A stretch of 13,660 bases of DNA, taken from Promethearchaeota archaeon (GTDB lineage: Archaea > Asgardarchaeota > Lokiarchaeia > Sigynarchaeales > SOKP01). Shown here piece by piece: positions 7,055-13,660 of the stretch. How positions within the stretch are numbered: the stretch's first letter is position 1; every line of letters begins with the position of its first letter. The position numbers and the translations under genes are program-made. The DNA lies in the NCBI GenBank assembly GCA_030605085.1, contig JAUWBH010000167.1, positions 1-13,660 of the forward strand, written 5' to 3'. The notes under the pieces are model-generated. The model saw only the letters and a list, made by a program, of their open reading frames with translations. It was not told the origin of the DNA and searched no databases.

Positions 7055-7465
7055 TTATTTTTTCAAGTTTAGACTCAGAAAGAGATTTTGTAGTTTTTCT
7101 AAAAGCTGATTTGATTTAATACCATAATAACAAGGTAGGATTGATATGTTTAACAAAAATTCTTGTTTTTCAATACTTTCATGTAATTTATCTACGATTA
7201 AAATTTCAAAAGATCTTAATTCAGCTAAATTAAGCTTAATGTTTTTTGGGAATAAAGAGTTTTTATTAAATACATGAGAACGCTTAATATTATTTGTTAT
7301 GTCATTGAATTTTAGAGATTTATTTTCTAAAAGAAGAATATAAATTATAAGATTCTTTAAATTCTTTTTTATACCCTTATTGTCAATTATATCAATTTTT
7401 CTTTTAAAATATGGTGGTACATTTAAGGGAGGATTTATTGTGCTGTATAGTAATGCTGGGGACAA
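7055..7465 (-). CDS. Possible small hypothetical protein
   Basis: An open frame of 136 codons beginning at TTG, 18 bp after the stop of the upstream helical protein gene. There is no other methionine codon in the frame and no clear ribosome binding site. The product is rich in Lys, Asn, Ile and Leu. After a proline-rich start (about 1-20) it is predicted helical, with hydrophobic-helix patterns around 37-48 and 115-134. I do not recognise it. In DNA this rich in A+T a stop-free run of this length is unlikely but not impossible by chance. It may be the second gene of an operon or a remnant of a larger gene. Confidence 0.4.
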   Translation of the reverse strand: MSPALLYSTINPPLNVPPYFKRKIDIIDNKGIKKNLKNLIIYILLLENKSLKFNDITNNIKRSHVFNKNSLFPKNIKLNLAELRSFEILIVDKLHESIEKQEFLLNISILPCYYGIKSNQLLEKLQNLFLSLNLKK

Positions 7466-7483
7466 CGAGTATATAAACTATGA

Positions 7484-8962
7484 TTAATAAAAGAATTTCC
7501 AATCGTTTCTTTCCAAATATCTCCAAAATTTTTTAAAAAATTCAGCAGATTCTTTATTATTTTTCAAAAATCTTTTTAATTCGAGCAATAACTCTTCTGT
7601 TCCAAGTTTAATAATTACGAATAGAGCGATTTTTCTTAGTTGACTATCCTCTAAATTTTTGAAATTAACTAAGCAATACTCAACCATGTCCTTCCTTTCT
7701 AAGTCAATAAGAAGTTTTAATACTAATTCCTTTTTTTCTTTGAGATTTGGATACTTATCCCATCTTTCGTCAGGGGATTTAAAAAATTTCAAAATTTTTA
7801 TGAACTCGTTTCGAAATTTTGACCACTTATTCAGGTTTTCTGGGTTATTTATAAGAAATTCTCGAATAAATTTAAGATGCCATTTGTCCCCCTCAATTAA
7901 GAAATTTACTAACATATCTTCACTATAAATATCTGCTTCTTGCATATCATCTATTAAATCTGCGTCAATAATTTGATATTTATTTATATTTTCAGTAATA
8001 ATTTGCTTCCAATTTGAAACATTTTCTTTCAGTATTAAGATAGCCCTAAGTATATCTTTTAAAAAATGAGGATTATTACTTTCTTTTAACTTTTCTAGTA
8101 GTATTGATTTAAACTTCTCATTATTTTTATATTTTTCAGCAATTTGGTTTAGAGCATCATAGGGATGTGTCAATGCGGCTAAAAATTCTAATGTTTCCCG
8201 TTCGAGGTCAAGATCCAATACAGCCGCAACCTTAAAAATATTCTCTCGTAGCTTCTTTTTTCTATTCACTATTTCTTTATTTTTTCTCTTATTGTCTTCC
8301 CCAAATTCTGTTTTATTTTCTTCAATATCGTTTAAATAAGATTTAAATACGTTAGTTATAGATTCTTTATCTTTTAATGGCATGTTTTGACCCAGATTCT
8401 CGAAAGCGTTAATGATGTGAAACTTAAGACCAAAATCTTTATAAGTTATATTTTTAGCATGATGCAAAACCAAAGGTTCTACTCTTGAATCTGGAACCGT
8501 TGTTAAAACATTCTCCAATAATTCGACTATAACTTCATCTGTTTTTCCTTCTGAAGATTGAATATATTCATATACTGGCTCGAATGTAAGCGATTTATCT
8601 AATTCACAAATTCTTCTTATATGGTGTTCTCTTAGTGATGTCCGAATTTCATTTGAAGCCCCAAAATACTCAATTTCACTTCTATCATTCAATAAATCAA
8701 TAATAATTTTATGAAGTCTTGATTTCCTTGCGTTATCTTCAATAATTTTGTCTTTCAAAATATGGTATGTGCCCAAAAAACCCCACGCTTTCAGCCGTGT
8801 TTCATTGGTTTCAAAAAGCTCGAAAAAGAAGTCTAAATCCTTTTTATCGACTCGCGGTTTAAAATCCTTGTTATAAATGAGGTTTATGTTCTCTTTAGGA
8901 CATGATCCTATAGGGGAATAACCCTTTCTCAATTGTCTAACGATTTTTTCCTTGTACGACAT
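7484..8962 (-). CDS. Unrecognised, probably all-helical (HEAT-like) protein
   Basis: A protein of 492 residues that I do not recognise. The sequence is almost wholly made of amphipathic helices of about 12-18 residues separated by short turns, in pairs along the chain (for example 143-155, 178-191, 258-275, 284-295, 299-313, 362-372, 411-432, 442-468). This is the look of a HEAT/ARM-type solenoid, so a scaffold or binding role is plausible but unproven. A strongly charged stretch (about 212-240) interrupts the helices and may be a flexible loop. There is no signal peptide, membrane segment, cysteine cluster or nucleotide-binding motif. The start is the ATG at 8960-8962. It is divergent from the iron-sulfur protein gene. 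The coding call is good; the fold is inference. Confidence 0.75.
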   Translation of the reverse strand: MSYKEKIVRQLRKGYSPIGSCPKENINLIYNKDFKPRVDKKDLDFFFELFETNETRLKAWGFLGTYHILKDKIIEDNARKSRLHKIIIDLLNDRSEIEYFGASNEIRTSLREHHIRRICELDKSLTFEPVYEYIQSSEGKTDEVIVELLENVLTTVPDSRVEPLVLHHAKNITYKDFGLKFHIINAFENLGQNMPLKDKESITNVFKSYLNDIEENKTEFGEDNKRKNKEIVNRKKKLRENIFKVAAVLDLDLERETLEFLAALTHPYDALNQIAEKYKNNEKFKSILLEKLKESNNPHFLKDILRAILILKENVSNWKQIITENINKYQIIDADLIDDMQEADIYSEDMLVNFLIEGDKWHLKFIREFLINNPENLNKWSKFRNEFIKILKFFKSPDERWDKYPNLKEKKELVLKLLIDLERKDMVEYCLVNFKNLEDSQLRKIALFVIIKLGTEELLLELKRFLKNNKESAEFFKKFWRYLERNDWKFFY

Positions 8963-9186
8963 GGTTATTTGATTTTAATTAATTAAATATATTAAATTAT
9001 TTTTCAATTTTTCATTATTTTTTTTGCTATAGATATTATAATTTTGCTAAATCTTAAGTAAAAATCGATTTGTTCTTAATTTTGGCTGAAAAGGAAGAAA
9101 AAAAATAAAAAAACCTTTTTCTTTATATTTATTTTTCTTCTTTAATTTATCTTATACAGTTATCATCAAGAGATTATAGGTTGCAA
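8963..9186. promoter_or_regulatory. Divergent spacer with an A/T-tract dyad
   Basis: About 220 bp of A+T-rich DNA that must carry the promoters of the helical protein and the iron-sulfur protein. It includes a loose inverted repeat, GAAGAAAAAAAATAAA (9095-9110) with TTTATTTTTCTTC (9128-9140), differing by three A residues. No gene or RNA is apparent in it. Confidence 0.3.
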
Positions 9187-10344
9187 ATGAGCAAAGATGG
9201 CAGTGTGTATAGGAAATTACAACAACACTTAGATAAAATGCCTATCGGGTATCCTGCCACAGAATCGGGCGTAGAAATTCGTGTATTAAAGCATCTTTTT
9301 ACGCCTAAAGAAGCGGAAATAGCAACGAAACTTCGCATGTTACCAGAATCTATAAAACATATTTACAGACGCGTACGAAAGATGGAGATGGAGGTCTCAA
9401 AAGATGAATTGAAAGAAATTTTAGATCAAATGGTAGAAAAGGGGGCTATTTATGGGATTAAAAGGGGTAAAAAAGGCTATTACAAAAATGCCCACCTTAT
9501 AATTGGAAGTTACGAATTTCAAGTTAAAAGGATCACTAGAGAGTTTATGAACGATATGCACCAATATTTAGATGAGGCTTACGCTAACGAGTATCTTAGT
9601 ACTAAAATTCACCAGCTTCGGACGATACCAATAGAAAAAACTATCTCCCCAGAAGACCACATTTACACTTACGACAATTTAAGGCGTCTTGTTAATAAAA
9701 TTAGCGGTCCATTTGGTGTGGCTGATTGCGTTTGCAGAATTGGTCACGATCTTATCGGACAAGCTTGTAAGAAAACTAATCTTCGAGAGTCTTGTTTAAT
9801 GTTTCGAAAAGCTGCCGAGTATTACATCAACAATAATTACGCTCGCCCCATAAGCAAAGAAGAATGTTTAGATATTTTAAAAAAAGCCGAAGAAGAAGGC
9901 TTAGTCCTCCAGTCAGGTAACTCACGACGATTAAATTTTATTTGTACTTGTTGTGGATGTTGTTGCGAAGGTTTAAAAATCGTAAATAGGTTCCCTAACC
10001 CAGCACAGTTTTATATGAGTACTTATTACGCACGAGTGGACGAAAAATTATGTACCGGGTGTGAAACTTGTATCAATCGGTGCCAAATGAATGCTATAAC
10101 AATGGTAAACGATTTAGCCGTGGTAGATCGAAATTATTGCATCGGCTGTGGATTATGCGTTAAAACTTGCCCCAAACAAGCTATAAAGTTGAGAAAAAAA
10201 GACAATGTGGAAGTACCCCCTAGAGACAGTTTTCGCTTATTCCTAAAAATCATGTCAAAAAAATCTGGAAAATGGGCGGTATTTAAATTATTTTTAAATA
10301 TGATAAAGAATATGAGAACTTACATTTTTTACTTATTAAAATAA
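9187..10344 (+). CDS. Iron-sulfur protein with N-terminal winged-helix-like region and two [4Fe-4S] ferredoxin motifs
   Basis: A cytoplasmic protein of 385 residues. Residues about 25-105 look like a winged-helix unit: a helical stretch APKEAEIATKLRM-like at 40-52, then a C-terminal wing around MVEKGAIYGIKRGKKGYY. The middle carries cysteines C181, C183, C194 and C203, then an unusual cluster C253, C255, C256, C258, C259, C260 (pattern CxCCxCCC). Residues 289-328 are two classical CxxCxxCxxxC ferredoxin motifs (289/292/295/299 and 318/321/324/328), expected to bind two [4Fe-4S] clusters. Proteins of this layout occur in anaerobes with an unknown electron-transfer role. The ATG at 9187 is preferred over the TTG six bases upstream. 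The sulfatase gene follows after 24 bp, suggesting one transcript. It lacks a CxxxCxxC radical-SAM motif, so it is not a sulfatase-maturing enzyme of that type. Confidence 0.85.
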   Translation: MSKDGSVYRKLQQHLDKMPIGYPATESGVEIRVLKHLFTPKEAEIATKLRMLPESIKHIYRRVRKMEMEVSKDELKEILDQMVEKGAIYGIKRGKKGYYKNAHLIIGSYEFQVKRITREFMNDMHQYLDEAYANEYLSTKIHQLRTIPIEKTISPEDHIYTYDNLRRLVNKISGPFGVADCVCRIGHDLIGQACKKTNLRESCLMFRKAAEYYINNNYARPISKEECLDILKKAEEEGLVLQSGNSRRLNFICTCCGCCCEGLKIVNRFPNPAQFYMSTYYARVDEKLCTGCETCINRCQMNAITMVNDLAVVDRNYCIGCGLCVKTCPKQAIKLRKKDNVEVPPRDSFRLFLKIMSKKSGKWAVFKLFLNMIKNMRTYIFYLLK

Positions 10345-10368
10345 ACTTAGTTTAACAACGACTCAATT

Positions 10369-11826
10369 ATGACAGAAAAATTAAATATAATCTATATATT
10401 TTCGGATCAGCATCGAGGTGATACGCTAGGCTCTGTGGGGCATCCCGCAATTATAACACCAAATTTAGATAAGCTAGCAGCTGAAGGAGTTAACTTTACT
10501 CGTTGTTTTACTAATTCGCCATTGTGTATGCCAGCAAGAGCCTCAATGATGTCTGGTCAATATGTATGTGAGCATGGTGTATGGACAAATTTCGTTGAGG
10601 CCGATCCTTGTGGACCTAGTCATGTACGGAATATTCGTGATGCTGGATATCTTACAGCCCTCATCGGAAAGACACATCTCTATGTTCATGGAGGTAGGGG
10701 GGGAAGAAGACACACGAAGGATAAAATCCCCTTATTGGAAGATTGGGGATTTGTTGATACTTATGAATTAACTGGTCCCATCGCTTCCATTATGCATGAT
10801 TCTCCATATACAGATTATCTTAAAGGAAAAAGATTATTGAGGATTCATAGAAAATACATGATTGAATATTTTACTAAATGGGTGCGAGGTCAGGCTAAAC
10901 CTTGGGAAGAACCCCCATGCCCCCTCCCTACTGAGGATCATTTGGATAGCTTTACTGGACGCAAAGCAGTAGAATGGATCGAAAATTACAATGGAATAAA
11001 ACCTTTTTACCTTCAAATTTTATTCCCTGGTCCGCACGATCCTTTCGATTCACCCACAGAATATAGAAATATGTACAAACCTAAAGATATGCCAGTAGGA
11101 ATTTTAGAATGGCCCGGAAAACCTATTCCAGGCAATGTTAAATTTGTACTCAATTGGAGTGGGCTTAAAGGGATGACTGCGCCTCAGAACCAGCTTCTCA
11201 AAACCTTTTATTACGCTAAAATCACATTGATTGATGAATATATAGGTCGAATTTTGAAAGCTATAGAAGAAAAGGATTTATTAGAAAACACTTGGATAAT
11301 TTATAGCTCCGATCATGGTGAGATGCTTGGCGATCACATGATGAGTCATAAGATAGTATTCTACGAAGGCGCATTACGCATCCCCTGCATCATCAGACCT
11401 CCAGGTAGTATTAAAGGTTGGAAATCTGAAGCATTAACCGATCATCTTGATATAACTGCGTCTCTCATAGATATCGCCGGAGCTACACCTTTGATCGGGA
11501 GCGAGGGTCGCTCACTTATTCCTCGAATTGAGGAAGGTCCTAATGGACAGGACTCTCAGAAAGGAAAAGATGCAATTTTCAGCGAGGTTCATGGCTTTTC
11601 TATGGTCCGAACTGAGCGATATAAAATGGTCGTTATGTCTAAAACTCGAAGACCTGTAGAGCTATACGATCTTAAAAATGATCCTAACGAATTAAACAAT
11701 TTAGTGAAGAATTCCTCTCTCGAATCTGTACGGCAAAAGTTATTGGAAAATTATTTTAGCAAATTGCTTGACAGAGTGGATAATAAAAACCTTTTGGACG
11801 ATAGTAAATCGATCAATATGATTTAA
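10369..11826 (+). CDS. Sulfatase (arylsulfatase-type, formylglycine-dependent)
   Basis: Alkaline-phosphatase-superfamily sulfatase of 485 residues, the usual length. The N-terminal metal site is FSDQ (D13, Q14). The activating motif is C53-M-P-A-R57 inside SPLCMPARASMMSGQ, so C53 is the residue expected to be oxidised to formylglycine. Other expected active-site positions are K101 and H103 in GKTHLY, H223 in GPHDPF, D315 and H316 in SSDHGEMLGDH, and K328. It has no signal peptide or membrane anchor, so it should act in the cytoplasm, possibly on small imported sulfate esters or a related phospho- or phosphono-ester; the substrate is not readable from sequence. The Cys-type motif needs a maturation enzyme, and none is in this window. 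It lies 24 bp after the iron-sulfur gene and has no clear ribosome binding site. Confidence 0.93.
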   Translation: MTEKLNIIYIFSDQHRGDTLGSVGHPAIITPNLDKLAAEGVNFTRCFTNSPLCMPARASMMSGQYVCEHGVWTNFVEADPCGPSHVRNIRDAGYLTALIGKTHLYVHGGRGGRRHTKDKIPLLEDWGFVDTYELTGPIASIMHDSPYTDYLKGKRLLRIHRKYMIEYFTKWVRGQAKPWEEPPCPLPTEDHLDSFTGRKAVEWIENYNGIKPFYLQILFPGPHDPFDSPTEYRNMYKPKDMPVGILEWPGKPIPGNVKFVLNWSGLKGMTAPQNQLLKTFYYAKITLIDEYIGRILKAIEEKDLLENTWIIYSSDHGEMLGDHMMSHKIVFYEGALRIPCIIRPPGSIKGWKSEALTDHLDITASLIDIAGATPLIGSEGRSLIPRIEEGPNGQDSQKGKDAIFSEVHGFSMVRTERYKMVVMSKTRRPVELYDLKNDPNELNNLVKNSSLESVRQKLLENYFSKLLDRVDNKNLLDDSKSINMI

Positions 11827-11873
11827 ATGATGCTCTCGCAGATTTTCCATTTAAAATTAGTCAATAAATATAG

Positions 11874-11890
11874 TTTTTATTTTATAAAAA
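11874..11890 (+). terminator. Weak A/T hairpin after the sulfatase gene
   Basis: Inverted repeat TTTTTAT / ATAAAAA with a TTT loop, 47 nt after the sulfatase stop codon. The T-rich half alone could act as an archaeal terminator. All pairs are A:T, so the hairpin itself is weak. Confidence 0.3.
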
Positions 11891-11989
11891 AAGGAAGTTT
11901 CATGTACTAAAGATTTATTATTATCACTAACGAATTTAATATAAAAACTTTTTTCAATATAATTAAAAAGAATTAATTATGTGAAAACT

Positions 11990-13249
11990 ATGGTTGATGA
12001 AAAATTAAATAATTACATGTATAAATTCATTGAAGATATTTGTAACGACATAGGACCGCGAGAATCTGGAACTGAGCAAGAAATACTTGCAGGTAATCGA
12101 ATTGAAGAAGAACTGAAAGATTTTTGCGACGAAACGCGACAAGAGCCATATGTTAGCAGTCCGCACGCTTTTCTCGGTGGAATCAGGTGGGGTTCGATGT
12201 TAGTATTTGTAGTAATTATTCTTTATTGGCTTACTTTATTAATTGAGTTAAATGTACTATTAGTGCCAGAAATTTTTAACTTAATATTTTTACTCATTGC
12301 GGTTCTTCTGATTTTTATTACAGTTAGCTACTTTATCTTAGAAGTTATGAAGTACCATGAAGTATTCGACTTTCTTTTTTCAAAAAAAGAATCCAAAAAC
12401 ATAATCGGGACTATAAATCCCTCGGGAGAGATAAAAAATACTATTATTTTTTCAGGACATCACGATTCAGCTTTTGAATTCAATAGTTTTTATTATTTGA
12501 AAAGATTCGGACAAATTATTATCAATGTTGGATATATTGGAGTTGGAATAATTCTTCTTGGATTGATATTAAGATTGTTTTACTACTTACTATCAATAGA
12601 ATTCACGATGATGTTTGTTATTTTTGGAATTATTTTTTTAATATTTACTCCCATAATTATTGTCTATATGTTTTTTCACAGCTATAATCCCGTTTTGGGA
12701 GCATTTGATAATTTATCAGCAGTTGCAGTCGTATTAGGTATTGGAAAATATTTGTCCGAAAATAAAAATGACAGAGAAATATATCCCGAACATACTAAAA
12801 TTTATTTGATATCTTTCGCCGGGGAAGAAGCAGGACTAAGAGGATCAAAGCGATATGTCAAAGCGCATTATAAAGAATTAAAAGAAAGTGGAACAATTGT
12901 CGTGAATTTGGAAAGCATTGCTCAGAAAGATGTGGTTATTGTCCACAATAAAGAGTCTGGAATAGGAGCCAAACACGATCCGGGAGTTTATGAGAAGATA
13001 TTTGAAATAGCTAAGGATTTGAACTTTAACCCTAAGATTTTATCGCTTCCATTTGGTGCCACTGATGCTGCTGTCTTTAGCAAGAAAAAGATTCCCGCAA
13101 CCACTATTGGCGGACTTAATCTAAAGGACGAACTTCCCCCTCATTATCATACTCGAAAGGACACTCCAGATGTAATAGACAAAGAAGCATTAGGTCAAAT
13201 TTTTCAGGTTTGTATTGAATATCTTAAATTTATCGATAAAACTGCTTAA
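11990..13249 (+). CDS. Membrane-embedded M28-family zinc aminopeptidase-like protein
   Basis: A di-zinc exopeptidase of the M28 family, 419 residues from the ATG at 11990; an in-frame GTG nine bases upstream is a possible alternative start. The metal and catalytic residues are complete: H157 and D159 in GHHDS, D240 in AFDNLSA, the general base and ligand E279-E280 in AGEEAGLRGS, E308 in NLES, and H387 in HYHTRKD. Two hydrophobic hairpins are present: helices at about 66-87 and 94-118, before the first ligand, and about 175-200 and 203-229, between H157/D159 and D240. The second pair therefore sits inside the catalytic domain, which should place the active site at the membrane surface. Substrates would be short peptides; which side of the membrane is not clear. 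There is no signal peptide. A convergent partial gene ends 12 bp away. Confidence 0.88.
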   Translation: MVDEKLNNYMYKFIEDICNDIGPRESGTEQEILAGNRIEEELKDFCDETRQEPYVSSPHAFLGGIRWGSMLVFVVIILYWLTLLIELNVLLVPEIFNLIFLLIAVLLIFITVSYFILEVMKYHEVFDFLFSKKESKNIIGTINPSGEIKNTIIFSGHHDSAFEFNSFYYLKRFGQIIINVGYIGVGIILLGLILRLFYYLLSIEFTMMFVIFGIIFLIFTPIIIVYMFFHSYNPVLGAFDNLSAVAVVLGIGKYLSENKNDREIYPEHTKIYLISFAGEEAGLRGSKRYVKAHYKELKESGTIVVNLESIAQKDVVIVHNKESGIGAKHDPGVYEKIFEIAKDLNFNPKILSLPFGATDAAVFSKKKIPATTIGGLNLKDELPPHYHTRKDTPDVIDKEALGQIFQVCIEYLKFIDKTA

Positions 13250-13261
13250 CCTTCTAATTAT

Positions 13262-13660
13262 TTATAAAAAATTGGTAATTTCTATAAAATTCCAAAATTT
13301 ATTCCAATTATCAACCTTTCCTTTGGAGGAAAGACCCGCCCTAAGGTTATCAGGCTGTTCGCTCGTCACCGAGTTCAAGACATGCTTCATTTTTGATGCT
13401 TTAGCCATCACTTCGGAAGTCTTGAAGGAAGTTATCCCGCTATGCTTGAAAAAATCGTGAAGTTTAGCCCATCTATAGTAGGGACTGCTTGGTTTCAAAC
13501 GGGGCTTTATAGCGTCCCCGACTTGTGCAAGCAACCACTTATAGAGGGCTGGAATCTCTTCCTTAAACCCCAAACCTTTTCGAGCTATTACATAACTTGC
13601 TAACGCGTGAGTAGATAAGTTATATAATCGAGAGTATTTATACTTGCCAATTAAAGAGGT
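13262..13660 (-). CDS. Unrecognised protein, 5' end beyond the window
   Basis: An open frame with no stop from the window edge to TAA at 13262-13264, giving 132 visible C-terminal residues. The first in-window TTG at 13571-13573 is unlikely to be the true start, because the frame continues upstream with protein-like sequence such as YSRLYNLSTHALASYVIARKG. The product is basic, rich in Lys, Ser and aromatic residues, and I cannot assign a family. The coding part from about 13320 rightward is visibly richer in G+C than any neighbour, which hints at recent transfer or a mobile element, such as the end of a transposase, but no terminal repeat or known motif supports that. It converges on the M28 gene. 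Confidence 0.6.
   Translation of the reverse strand, partial: TSLIGKYKYSRLYNLSTHALASYVIARKGLGFKEEIPALYKWLLAQVGDAIKPRLKPSSPYYRWAKLHDFFKHSGITSFKTSEVMAKASKMKHVLNSVTSEQPDNLRAGLSSKGKVDNWNKFWNFIEITNFL

Noticed and set aside
7055..7500. The small ORF as a frameshifted tail of the helical protein gene
   Set aside because: The helical protein ends at a normal stop and 18 bp separate it from the TTG; no shared repeat pattern links them, though it cannot be fully excluded.
9095..9140. Strong regulatory hairpin before the iron-sulfur gene
   Set aside because: It is only A/T tracts with a 3-base mismatch in length, expected by chance in this spacer.
9187..10344. Iron-sulfur protein as the sulfatase-maturing radical SAM enzyme
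   Set aside because: There is no CxxxCxxC radical-SAM motif or SAM-barrel features; the cysteines are of ferredoxin type.
13320..13660. Ribosomal or other structural RNA because of the higher G+C
   Set aside because: No rRNA or tRNA signature could be seen, and one frame is stop-free through the whole stretch with protein-like composition.

Overview
The window looks like chromosomal DNA of an Asgard archaeon, probably of the Lokiarchaeia type. This is inferred from three things: an archaeal TFB gene at the left edge, a small GTPase with Arf/Rag-like motifs, and very A+T-rich spacers around lysine-, isoleucine- and asparagine-rich proteins. I could not run a taxonomic search.

Layout from left to right. 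A truncated transcription initiation factor B gene (1-449, minus) diverges from a long Arf/Rag-like GTPase gene (669-1913, plus). The spacer between them carries three near-identical direct repeats. The GTPase gene converges, through a small hairpin, on a PHP-domain phosphatase-like gene (1965-2777, minus). That gene follows a CoA-transferase/acetyl-CoA hydrolase fused to a GNAT domain (2827-4719, minus), which is divergent from an AMP-forming acetyl-CoA synthetase gene (4939-6987, plus). A poly-T tract ends that unit. Then come a doubtful small ORF (7055-7465) and an unrecognised, probably all-helical protein (7484-8962), both on minus. Next are a winged-helix-like/iron-sulfur protein (9187-10344) and a cytoplasmic sulfatase (10369-11826), 24 bp apart on plus. 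A membrane-embedded M28 metallopeptidase (11990-13249) follows. An unrecognised, more G+C-rich partial gene (13262-13660, minus) runs off the right edge.

The most interesting point is in the acetyl-CoA synthetase gene. The reading frame is intact for 2,049 bp except for two insertions of exactly 30 nt, both in highly conserved motifs. The first sits inside the PIN|PEAW segment and brings an in-frame TAA. The second sits inside the WQ|TETGG core motif next to the acyl pocket. Removing 30 nt at each place restores the family consensus exactly. Each insert can be folded into a bulge-helix-bulge-like structure whose predicted cuts, after the second nucleotide of each 3-nt bulge, coincide with the frame-restoring boundaries. 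I therefore propose two archaeal BHB-type introns in a protein-coding mRNA, removed by the tRNA-splicing endonuclease. This is inference from sequence; a pseudogene is the main alternative.

The two central genes both handle acetyl-CoA: the synthetase activates acetate, while the divergent CoA-transferase-like protein would move CoA between acids or hydrolyse acetyl-CoA. In the latter, the position where relatives carry the catalytic glutamate reads as histidine, so its activity is uncertain.
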